Below, piece by piece: positions 1 through 11,600 of a stretch of DNA of 64,000 nt (positions within the stretch are counted from its first letter, which is position 1; every line of letters begins with the position of its first letter). The translations under genes were made by a program, and so were the position numbers. Source of the DNA: Marisa cornuarietis (taxonomy: Eukaryota > Mollusca > Gastropoda > Architaenioglossa > Ampullariidae); NCBI GenBank assembly GCA_004794655.1, contig SMMW01000575.1:11235001-11299000 (forward strand). Reading direction: 5' to 3'. The notes beneath the pieces are model-generated. The model made no database searches and was not told the DNA's origin. It was given only the letters and a program-made list of their open reading frames with translations.

Positions 1-9
1 GATCACTGT

Positions 10-149
10 TTAGTCAAAGCCGACCAGAAACGTCAGCTCGTTCATTTCCGCTGCCCAGGCAAAGAGGCCGTTGCAGATGTTTCGAGTGCGGTCGATGATT
101 GTTGCCTTCGATGGGTGAGTGTAAATCAGGTTTCCCTCCTTATTTGCCT
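10..149 (-). CDS. Probable last coding exon of an unrecognised gene (partial)
   Basis: On the minus strand a frame ends with GACTAA (stop at 10-12) and reads upstream as ...THPSKATIIDRTRNI..., ...GLFAWAAEMNELTF..., ending LVGFD. Third codon positions are mostly G or C, unlike the surrounding non-coding DNA and like the protocadherin exons. The frame is open up to a stop at 202-204, so the exon must begin between there and about 115; an acceptor at 149/150 (minus attacag) is one option with a weak pyrimidine tract. I do not recognise the protein. The 3' UTR lies outside the window, and upstream exons, which would lie to the right of this one, could not be found. Confidence 0.4.
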
Positions 150-204
150 CTGTAATTCTGTTTACACAAGTTGTGTAGAGTGGTGGTCCGTAGCAGAGGG
201 TTTA

Positions 205-3200
205 CTGCGCGTCATCTGTAACCCTATGCTTTCGTCTTGTCCACGAAGATCTCCTGTGAGACACACTGTTTGCCGGACCGTTTCCATACCTCTTCTGGGC
301 ACATCTTTATTTGCTTTCGCGCTATCAACTTTCTTGTGATTTAAAATTAAACTGATGAAGAACAACCTCAGCAACTCCTTAAATCTGTAGACAGTTCTGG
401 TCTGCTGTTGCGGCTGTATGTGTGCCATACAATTTGTTTAAATAGACGATACCACTTACAAAGCTGTGAGGTAATTTGGTGCGTGGAGTTAGCTGGTCCC
501 CCTCCCATTGATTTATAGACTCTGTTCTCATACGTAGACGTTACTATGAATACACAGATCCTCCGATAAATACAGTACTATGAGTTGGGTCGGGAACGCA
601 GTTGCATTTCCGTGCTTGAAAGACAAGAATAGTCAGCCAATATACTGCACAAGTTTTTCACGAGAAATATCGATGCTAATCTACCTGGGTGGAATATATA
701 GCGGAAAGTCTACCTTTCTTCGCTGTGTATTGTTTATTATATTTGTTTTTTTAGCAAGAGATATGAGAGGCCATGAGTGGAAAAGTTGCCATTCGCTGTC
801 ATCCTAATTTGCTTACCTATCTGTGGCTGCTTCTAAAACCTCTGTGGGTGTTGCCTTATCCACCCCTTCCTCCCAGCTTATCGCAGAACAAACATTTTAA
901 TTCGCGTCTTTTGTTCCTCTGTCAGTTAACTGAGCTCTGCTGTGCTTCGGTTTCCCATCGTCCAAAAATCTAAATGGCTTCGAATATGGTCCCTGCTTTC
1001 GCTCTTTTCATTTCGCTATCTTTATACCTCAGTGAAGTAATTTGCAAAATTGTTTTTATAACTAGCGGAGACCTCAAGAAAACCAACGATTATTTATGCA
1101 CGGCATCTAGTTACATTTTGTCATCGCATTGCCGTATCTATGCCGCACGCATGCGTCCAGTCAAACGATATACATCTTCTGCAAACCCCAAGTGTGAGAG
1201 AACACTTTTTAACCTTTGATTGGTTATTGGAGGAGAATGAACGGTTATTGGAGTAGAATGAACGTTACGTGAAAGTTTCGTATTTGTCAAGCGTTTTTAT
1301 GGTCCGTGAACGTGCCTTTAAAGATGCCTTTTGTAACAAAAGTGGTCTTTTGTAATGGAGAGTTTCTTGTTATTTCGCTTAAAGTTTGTGTCTGAGACCC
1401 GCAATGCGCTGTTGTGACCATTTATCTCAGAGTTCATAAGAAACAGAAAGAATTTATTAAGGTTGTAATTAGATCATGGGCCAGACACTTTCGACCAGCG
1501 CGATGCGTTTACGAGAAACGAAAAGCCTTTTAGAAGGAGGCGAGGGCTGTCAAGCTAACGTGGGGATGGCATGGGAGGCTTCTTAGAGCTGCAGCCACTC
1601 GTTATGGAGGCTGTGGCGGGGCGCACTGAACACCTGTGGGCGTAACACGTAGCACTAACCTGGCTTGGCTTTTGTCTTCTCGTGTCTGTCCGTTCTTATG
1701 TCAGTTCGTACGTGTGTCTGGTGTCTGTGCATCTCCGCCTACCAGGCTTCCTTGGCAACTGCCTGCGCAATCTGAATTCTTTCTCTCCTACCTCTACACC
1801 CGTTTCAGGTCTCCTTATTTTCTACAAGAATACCACGTCACTCCGAGGGCGTCAGGGTGGGGTGTAGACGCGTTTTAAAATACCCCTTCCTCCACCCCGC
1901 CTTTACCTTGACACTGTTGAAATTACATATCGCCAGCGAGCTAAGTAAAGCTGGTACTCACAATAATGGCATTGACAATCATTTCAGTACACCTGGGATT
2001 CCAGTACTATAAGTATTTGATGTCTTTGTTTAGTTATCGTCTTTAATATATCCAGTGTACAGTTTCGGCGCCTTCAGATTTTCGTGAAAGGTTTCTTAGA
2101 CCCTTATTTCTAAAAGACAAACCTTGGCACTAGCTTCCTTCAAAAGTGTATTTCATGAAGAGGCATTCAAAGAACTGGAAATATTAAAAGTGATATTCTT
2201 TCCCTTCTGATCGCTATTTGTACATTGTAACCCTAGATAATATCTTTGACATTACTTCGTCATTATTGAAATCAAATATCTGTTTTTCTATCTACCTATC
2301 TAAAAATCTCTATCAAGCAGGATTACATGACACAAAAATTGACCACCACAAAGCATTTTCTGGTTCGGTAAACAAGAGGAACATGTTAAGAACGGAGAAG
2401 AGTTGCGTATCAAGTGTTCTCACAGGTGTCATTCTAAGGACAACAGTGGAAAGATCGTTAACAGTATATTAGCTGGGCGTGAATAGCTTCTTCTTTAGCG
2501 TGTTAAGTCTCCATTTACTTGTCGTGGAAGGTGGATGGGGTGGGGAGGGCGTCAAGTATAAAATTGCCACGAGTCTGGACTTGCTGTAACAAGATTCACT
2601 GAACATCTTACTCTGTGCCCGCCTCGAATTCCATTTATGACCATCTACTGTCTGTCTACCTGGTTAATTGTGGTGCTTTTGAGGTGATTTTTTTTCACGA
2701 GAACAATTTATATCCATTTCTGTAACTAATATTTTCCTTCATCAAAAATTTCTTTAACTTAAAGAGACAAAAAGTTAATACAGCAGACTTCTTGTTAGCA
2801 TTCAGGTTCGTGTGATAATACGAGGATTTCATGGATGAAGATGCGGAGTCGCTGAGGGCTGTGTCGCCCCGTGTTTCTGTTTCATTATTACAGCTGAGGC
2901 TAGTTGAGGGACTTTCTTTCACCTCGGTAAACATAAGAAAAGTGCACTGTGTCATTCTTTTAAACTTTAGGACATAACGATATGTATGTCGATATGGGAT
3001 AACATATAAAACCACTTTGCAAACGTGCAGAAGATTTTAAGGCGAGTGGACTAGGTGACAGCATATCATGCAACAGTAAAATACACCCTCCCGGGTCGCC
3101 AAACGAGCTTTAATTCCAAGTCGAGCGAGTTTTCTAAAAATGGGCGTGCTGTGGAGGTTCGGCGGTACGAACGGTAATGGAAAATGTACGCCTGCTAGCA

Positions 3201-4341
3201 AGGTGATGAAAAATATGGGCGAAATGGCTGCCTGCGAGCTACATAAAAATAGAAACAGAGTAGCTGTTAAAGACCGTCGGTAGATGCAGCTTTTGTTCTC
3301 TCCTTAATTGCGTTCTGCAATGACGAGGAGGAGTTTCTCTTGTCACTGTGTTTACATCTTCCCAGACTGACTCCGCATAGTTCTTCGATGAGTTGTGCTT
3401 ATGCACTCAACACAAGTGAGACTGGTGGCGTGGGGTGTGGTTCTCTGCTACCCTACCCAGCTTTATTTCGGGCTGAGAGGCAGCGATCTAAAGGGAATAA
3501 ATGGCATGTCTGGCAGTTGTCATTAGAAAAATGAGGTAGGTGAGTGTGCGTATTCAGGAGTTCGTAAGCTAAAAGTACTCAATAATAAAACTTCCAGCTG
3601 ACTGTCTGAAATGCCACACTGTACCTGTCCACGAGTACGAGTACACACGGTTGGCTGCTCATAATACCTTCAGATTTCCGATCGGTGTAATCACATTGCA
3701 GAGGCTATACTCTAAGGCTGTACCGTACAGTGGCCGTCGAGTCCGTAGTCTTTGAGGAATTAAGTAGGTCCAGAGTGCGCATATGCGAGCCTCTGTTCCA
3801 ATTCAGTCTTGTTAACATGAGCAATGAGCATAGAGACAGAGCAAATCTGAACTTAATCCATGCGCAGACCTCAAGCAGCTTTGCTGGGCACTGGGCTGAC
3901 TCCAGTCAATCAAACTGTTTTCTTTCGTCTGTTACAGGAGTCTGCAACTACAAGCTGTCTGTTACTGAGAAAGAGCAAAGGAACAGTTCCCCAGGCATGG
4001 TGGTGACCTCACTTTCTCCTGATTGGAACAGATGAGGACTTTCAAACACGCGGTCCATGGAGTCACGTGGCGCTGTCGTACTCCTGCTAGTCTGTCATCT
4101 GTGTATTTTCAGCTTCGTAGGGGACACACAGAACCAAGCGAAAATAATTTTGAATGACCAGGATTTCTGAAAACAAGTTCGGACTGATCATTTTCGTGAA
4201 AGGAAGGGAACCCAGTTTTATGCGTTCTGGAGGAATACTGCTGAAAATATAAAAAGAAATCGAGAGCTACGAAATTAATATAAGTGATTAAAAACACTGA
4301 ATTTTTTTTCGAAAACGGTGAACTTGACGAAAAAAGCCAAA
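205..4341. other. Upstream flank of the protocadherin, no gene recognised
   Basis: AT-rich sequence with only short, low-complexity open frames. No transposon ends, tRNA or long ORF are recognisable. The protocadherin promoter and any 5' UTR exon should lie here, but I see no convincing TATA or initiator element that fixes the start of transcription. Confidence 0.5.
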
Positions 4342-5808
4342 ATGAAAAGCGTAAATAGAGTTTTATGCGTTGTTTTGTGTCTGACGTCCTTGCGGGTGCA
4401 GAGTCAAGATCCGCTGGTCATCTACAATCTCACGGAGGAGCAGCCCAGGGGGACGTTCGTTGGAAACATTCGTTACAATATGCTGCTGAGACAAGAACTC
4501 TTGCCTGACGAGACCGCCAACCTAAGGTTTCGCCTGACCAACAGTAGCGGGAGTCAAGCCTACTTGTTCACCATCAACGAAACCAGCAGCACAATCACCA
4601 CGACTCAGAGAATCGACCGCGAGGCCGTGTGCTCCCAACAACGGGACTGTCACATCACTTTAGAGATCGCCGTTTACAAGCAAGGCACTACCACACTGGA
4701 CCTTTTTAAACTGTGGAAGGCCATTGTGAACATCACCGACATGAACGATAACGCCCCGAAGTTTCCAGCAGCGCAGGTGACATTGAGCGTGTCCGAGTCG
4801 GCTTCTCCGGCCCGTGTACTCACCCGGGGTGCGGTGGATCCGGACACAGGGGGGAACAATTCTGTGCAGGCGTACTATCTGACGCCCTTGTCTCCGCCCA
4901 CGGAAGGGCTGTTTAGGCTGAGCGTCGTCGGTAACCCCGATGGCTCCTCCGACCTGGAGATCGTCATCAACAAGGAGGTGGACCGCGAGACCCGTGACTT
5001 CTATCAGCTGTTGATCACGGCCGTGGATGGGGGGTACCCACAGATGTCCGGTTCCCTGACCGTCAACATCACAGTGGTGGACGTCAACGACAACAAGCCT
5101 AGGTTCTTGCAACAGTCCTACAACGCCAGCGTGGAGGAGAACGTAGGGCTGCAGACGCCCATCCTGAAGGTCATGGCCGTCGACGACGACATTGGGGACA
5201 ACGCACGCATCAAATATGTGTTGAGCCCGCGGGCCACGGACATCGTGCGGAGCAGCCTGACCATTGATTCGCAAACAGGGGTCATTTCTGTTCTCGGCTC
5301 TATCGATTACGAGGCCAACCAGCAGTTTCAGTTCCTGGTGGAGGCCCGCAACGAGGCTCCTCCCTACTGGTCGACGGAGGCCTTCGTCGTCATCAGCGTC
5401 CTGGACACCAACGACAACGTGCCTCAGATCAGCATCAACCTCAGCCCCGACGGCACCAACCTGGCGGAGAGCGAGCCCGTGGGCAAGTTCGTGGCTCACG
5501 TGTCGGTGTCGGATCTGGACAGCGGAGACAACGGCCGCGTTTCGTGTAGCGTCGATGACCCGAGATTCTCTCTGGAGAACCTTTGGGACATGTACAAAGT
5601 CATCCTCAGCATGCCGCTGGACTACGAGGTAGCGCCCAGTCACCGTGTGACCATCACGTGCCGGGACCACGGCCAGCCCGCGCTCTCCAGTAGTTCCAGC
5701 TTCACTGTGCAGGTCCTCGACGTGAATGACGTCGCACCCATCTTCTCCAAGAATATCTACACCAGCAGCATCACCGAGAACAGTTACGAAGTGGAATATT
5801 TGCTACAG
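4342..5808 (+). CDS. Protocadherin exon 1: signal peptide and EC1 to start of EC5
   Basis: Codes residues 1-489. The ATG at 4342 has A at -3 and is followed at once by a hydrophobic signal peptide (core VLCVVLCL) with likely cleavage near SQ-DP at residues 21-23; in-frame codons upstream lack an ATG back to 4318. EC1 ends in DMNDNAP (133), EC2 in DVNDNKP (247), EC3 in DTNDNVP (355) and EC4 in DVNDVAP (460), where the usual last Asn is Val. Calcium-site residues IDRE (91), VDRE (213), IDYE (321) and LDYE are visible, with DxD motifs in each repeat. Several N-glycosylation sequons are present. The donor is CAG/gtattg at 5808/5809, phase 0. Reading on gives 12 extra residues and a stop, so the exon ends inside EC5. 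No 5' non-coding exon could be placed. Confidence 0.9.
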
Positions 5809-8588
5809 GTATTGTTCTTTACTTCAAGTTTTACAAGCAACCGTTAGGTAAGCTAAACGTTTTGATGGGGAATAAAGCATTCTCACAAGAAAAAAATATT
5901 TGGACACTTTTTAAGTAAGCGTGCATTCCAATCTCTGTGCGTTTGTGTATGTGTGCATACGTGCGTGCGTAGATGAATGAGAGGTAGTTCGGTTTTTAAC
6001 TCTTTATTTTGGCTTTTGAAGTTTCTTTTCATAAAAGATATCCATTAGTAGTTCTGCATTTTTATCACTGTCATCAATGCTGTTCTAAAAAAATACAAGA
6101 AATAGACAACTAATAGCATTGCATCAATAATGATATAGTGATGTTGGAATACAGGACCAAAAAAGTCAACTGATTTAATATAATGGATTTAAAAATGTAC
6201 CTGTTATGAAAAGCAACAAACTAATTTAGTGGGATAAATATTGATTGATTGTCTACCAAGTAAAGCAATTTGTTGGATTAAACTATTACTAGGATAGCTT
6301 TCTTGGAATTGTTAGCGTGTATGTTTGAACTGTCTGCACGTTTGAGCCTGATTGTTTTCAGGTCTCAGCCCGTGACCCAGACACAGGGCTTGGGGGACAG
6401 GTAGAGTATTTCCTGGAGGATAATGCGCGCATTAGACTGCTATTCTTTATCGACCCTTCCTCGGGCGTGCTCCAAGCCAAGTCGCCGGTGGATCGCGAGG
6501 AGAACGGGCAGTTCACCTTCAGCGTGCTAGCGCGGGACAAGGGTACCCCCCAAATGTCCTCCACCGCTACCATCATCGTTACGGTGGAGGACGAGAACGA
6601 CGAAAGACCTCGCTTTGTCCGCCCGCTCTTCAACTGCTACGTCCTAGAGAAGCAGCCGGTAGGCACGCGCGTGGGCAACGTAACCGCAAGCGACGACGAC
6701 ACGTCTCAGAACGCGCGCATGAAGTACTCAATAATGGGGGGCAGTGGAGATGGCGAGCTCTTCGCTATCGAGCCTAACACGGGTGTGCTGAGGTCGCGCG
6801 CCACCTTCGACCGCGAGATCAAGCACCTGTACGCCTTTCAGGTGAAGGTGGAGGACCCCACGGAGCCGGCCTTCTTCGATCTGGCTAACGTCAGCGTGCA
6901 GGTTCTTGACGACAACGACAACCGCCCGGTAATCGAGTACCCTCGCGAAGGTAATAACACCGTCAGCATCGCCTACAACACCCCTGTAGGCAGCGTCCTG
7001 GCCGTCGTGCGGGCTACTGACACTGACGACGGCGCATTCGGCCAGCTCGTCTTCCTCATCGCCGCCGGTGATGCCAGCAGCCTCTTTGACCTCAACCGTC
7101 TGACCGGCGTGCTTCGGCTGGGCAGGATGATCCTGCCGTCGGACGTCAAGGAGCATGTGCTGCAGATCAAAGTTCAAGACGGCGGCAATCCACCCATCTA
7201 CGAAACAGAAACCCTGCACGTCGTCGTCACTTCCGGAAACGCCACGTTACTGGCCTCCAGCCGGCGGGACACCGACCAGAACATCCTAATCGTCATCATC
7301 CTCATCTGCGTAACGGCCATCATGGCCATCGCAATCGTCACCACGATCTGCCTCATCCGCCGCATCGACCGCGAGCGCCGTCAGAAGCGCGCCCTGGCCA
7401 AGGTGGAGGAAGAGAAGATGTTCCACTTGAAGAACCAGGACGCCTTCGCCAACATCTCGCCGGAGACCAGTAGCGGCAGCGAGTCCTCGTCCTTCGGTTC
7501 AGGCGGAAACAAGAACAAAAAGAAAGAAGTCAGCTTCTCCATTGACGATGGAGTGGAGTCTCTCAACATGGGTTCTGGCTCTGCGCATACGATGTCGACT
7601 TTCAAAAGTCCGGGAGGGAAGCACGTGGAACAGGTAAGAATGAAAGGATGTTATTGTCAGTTCTGTTCCTCAGCACAACACCTTGTGCAAATAAGTAGCT
7701 TGGAGGAGGGAAGGAGATGGGGAGAGAGAGTATGGGGGATGAAGGGGTGAACATAGCATATCTTAAATAATGCAGAATTTCCAGGCATGAAAAGTATGAA
7801 TAAATATTCCAGCTGTAATATCGATGTAAAAAAAATCACGGCAAAAATAACTATCGAAGCACTATGAATGAATTTATCAAGTTGCCTTAAAATAGATTTT
7901 CGGACACAACGTGAGGCCAAAATGTCTGATTAACACCGATTAACGGGAATTCCTGCTATAAATATCAATTGTACAGTGTCCTTCCATCCATTCCCTAAAT
8001 GTAAATATTATAAATAGGCTTGGTGTCGTCAAGAAAACACGGTCCAGTCAAAAGCATCCTATCAAATCCAAGAAAATTTGAAACGGCAAAAGAATGTAAT
8101 TATTGAGTCATGTTTGACTCGTATTATTATTGAAAAGATACCCACTATCGTGAAATAACGCTCGGGAATTTATCATCCATAGAAATGAGAATATGATAAC
8201 CGAAACTCTATTTTATCTGTTTAATCGAAAAACAAAGTAAAACAAAAAATACTATTATTGTTCTGAAAGTGATGTTTTTATACAGAAACCATGTTTGTCG
8301 CCAGTTACAGTGCATTTAAAAATACCAAATATCTTTGTGACCTTTGTGGTTAGAAGCCTGAAACCAGTCTGTGAACTGGTTAATTTATTTTTGTGCGCAG
8401 CAAGAAAAAAACTGTCTGTCTGTGCTAACACCGAGTCTGCGGGGGGAACCAGGTATGCTGAATATTCCAGTGAGTCACCGTATGTCAGCAGACGACAACC
8501 ACCTACAGACAGTGCACGAGGAAGAGGTGAGTGAATGGCTGGCCCTGTTGGATGCTCTCTCACACTCCATCATCCTTACTTTCCCACG

Positions 8589-8646
<58 letters not shown>

Positions 8647-11600
8647 CAGACCTATCTTATATCTTCATTTATTATCATCTTTAAAAATCATTTTTTATTT
8701 ACCCTTACTGTTTAAAGTGAAAGCGCATGAATCGTTGTTTCTCCTCCAGTCATTTACGTTTGTCTTGTTTTTCATTCTCGTCTTTCTGGTTGTAAGCGTG
8801 TCTTCCTGCCTACCTGTTCTAATACCTTTCATCGTCTGCCTTGGGACCAGGTGCACAACACATCGCTAGGCACCAACTTGATGGCCGAAACGAAGCTCTT
8901 GGCTAAATTGCGGATGTTGCCATAACACTTTATAGTTGACCGCTTGTTCATAGCCATCTACTTGGCGTCTAGTGACACTTCGTGCACCTGTCTGCCTTTT
9001 GTCGTGTTTGTCGGCTCGCATGCCAGCCTCCATGGCTACCTGCTTGTCGGCGGAATTAATCTTCCGCGCTGTCGTGTTTGTTTTACGATGAATTTGATGT
9101 TATTTTTCTTCATTATGCGATTTGGCCCACACCTCGTCATTTTTCTTCATTATGCAATTTGGACCGCGCTGCCGACAGGCTTGTCAGCTGATGGAGATGA
9201 TGAGGAGAAACGGGGAGGATGCAATGAGCGCCAGCTCAGGTGAGACTGGAACCTCAGACAGTGGCAGAGGCGGCAGTGAAGACGACTCCCACAGTAACAG
9301 AGGCTCGGGTCTCGAAGCAGGTGTGTAGACAGAAAACCATTTCCATCACATGTGTAGATAGAAAAACCTTTTCTAGCAGATTACAGACAGAAAAACCTTT
9401 TTCGTCAGATGTGTAGACAGAAATCCGCTTAGGTCAGATAAAAAAAAAACGCATTAGAAAAACTTCATCCTTGTAGACATGCAACGCTTCACCAGGAACT
9501 TCTTTCTACATTAACCTACTGCACGCTAAATTCGGTGTTAAAATACACCCTCAGGGGCCGTGGTTACGAAGAGAGTGGAAGTCCTTGCCCTGGGGCAACA
9601 GGGGAACTCGCAAAGGTATAACGCGGTGTCCAGACCCCGCAGCTGGTCTTTTACTCCTGGAGCCACAGTTTCAGACCAGCAGCAGCAGCAAATGTATTCT
9701 TGGGTAAAGAAATATGAAGCTGTCGTTGCAGGGTCTGGACGCCGTTTCGGAAACAAGACTCTTCTCTTTGAGTTTCCCATATTGCCCTTGGAAAAAACGA
9801 CTTACTCTCGCTTCATAACTACGGGTGTTAATATAGGTGGTTGGTCAGTAGGTAGTCTTTTTCCTATCCTAGCGTTCACTAATTAGACAAATAGACTGCA
9901 CCTGTCATGCGTACTTTATTGCTCATCGCAAGAACACTTCCACACAACAGCGGTGGATGGTAGGAAACTGGAGATCAGCGAGAAATTTCGGGGCAGTAGT
10001 TGCTGGGGAGACAGCTGGCGTTGAGTGCACGTCCTGTCTGCAGCCTCAGGATGTCTACGCTCCGATAAACTCCTTGTATTTTGTTCTCGCTTATAAAGTT
10101 ACCTTTTCTCGCTCGTACATACCCGATAGCTGTGCAAAGCTGCAGGTGAGAGAGCACACCTAGTGCGTTACTTAATCCTACCTACATGGGCTTAAAAAGA
10201 CAATGTCGCATTGAAGACATACCATCCGCGGCTAAGCTGTCCTGGCCGTCGTTGTTAGCAACAGAATCTTTGGTAATTAATGAGCACAACTCGTATCTGA
10301 TGTCAGTTGCGATATATCTCATTTTTACTCAGCATATATGTATTACATGTACAGTTTCTTTTGGATGTATGTAGTGTATATAATGTATGTAATTTGTGCA
10401 TGGATGTCTCCGTATCTATGTGTCTGTATATATATATATATAGTTTTGCATGAATAGGCATCTAAGAGTGTGGGAGTGGGGTTGAAAATCACATTCCTGC
10501 TTTGCTGGTCACGTTGATGTACGGGATTTCAACCGTCTTTTGCACGTTGATTACATCAATTCTTAAAAAAAAGATGATGCACAATTGTGCCCATTAATAT
10601 CAGCCTTGCATAAGAAAAGAAAGATCAAAGTTAACCGAAAAATATAATTCTCAGATTAAAATGGTTTACCTCTTTTTCCTAGCAGTTGAAAAAAAAGGAA
10701 AGGGAAGGAAAGATAAGATCGTAAAAAATGCAGTTCTATTTATCTAGACTAAGGATGCTAAGTAGCTTATCTGTAATATCGTGCTTTGAGTTAACAGAAT
10801 TAAGAAAACATCTAATGGGTTCTTTGCATTCAGCCGCCCATCGCCACAGTGGCAACTTTGACGCAGGAAGCAAAGTGTTGGTGAAGCAGTGGTATGTATA
10901 AGACCACTCCTCTGGCATTTGCCTGGCCGCTGGGCAGCGTGTCTCTCTGAGCATGCTCAGTAAGTTGCTGCACGCATGAAGTCACTCGTCTTCCTCTGTG
11001 GGCTGTGTGGTGAACTAAAAATACCACCTGCGATTTTTTTTTTTTTTTTTGTATTTTGTCCTCGTGGTGACGTGGCATGCCGTATGAATTGTTTTGACTC
11101 GGTTGTTCTCCAGTTTGAAAAAGTCCTTGGAGGTAGGAAATCGGAGTACATCGACACTGGGCTGTTGTCCTTTGCATGTAACGTTCATTATCCGGTTGCT
11201 TTTGGTACCAACATCGCCTCACCAACATCTGAACATCGGCTGACCATCATCTGAATCTGAGTCAGCACCAGAGTCCGATTGAAACAGCTAGCTAGTGCTT
11301 GTATCGTGTCCCTCTTTCTCTCGCTCTCTCTCTCTCTCGCTCTCACTTTGTCCATAAATTCTTCGTCTTTTCCTTTCCTGTCTGCGCATTTGACTCCATC
11401 TTATCCCATGACTGTGCATTTGTTTGAAAAGCGCATTTTCTGTTTGTTCTGGAACTTAAAGGTCAGCATGACTCAACATCAAATTGAGTTTGTATTGCAT
11501 GAACAGACTTGGAACAAGTATGGTCGGCCAAGACGGTAGTGAATAGGTTGCTTTGTCGATTACTTTAGTTTGACTGTTTTTGTCCTCCTGTCTGGTCTCA

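Noticed and set aside
4660..5670. 336-codon minus-strand open frame opposite protocadherin exon 1
   Set aside because: Antisense shadow of a GC-rich coding exon; the plus frame has unmistakable cadherin motifs.
6728..7219. 163-codon minus-strand frame opposite exon 2
   Set aside because: Same cause: mirror of the cadherin frame, no own motifs.
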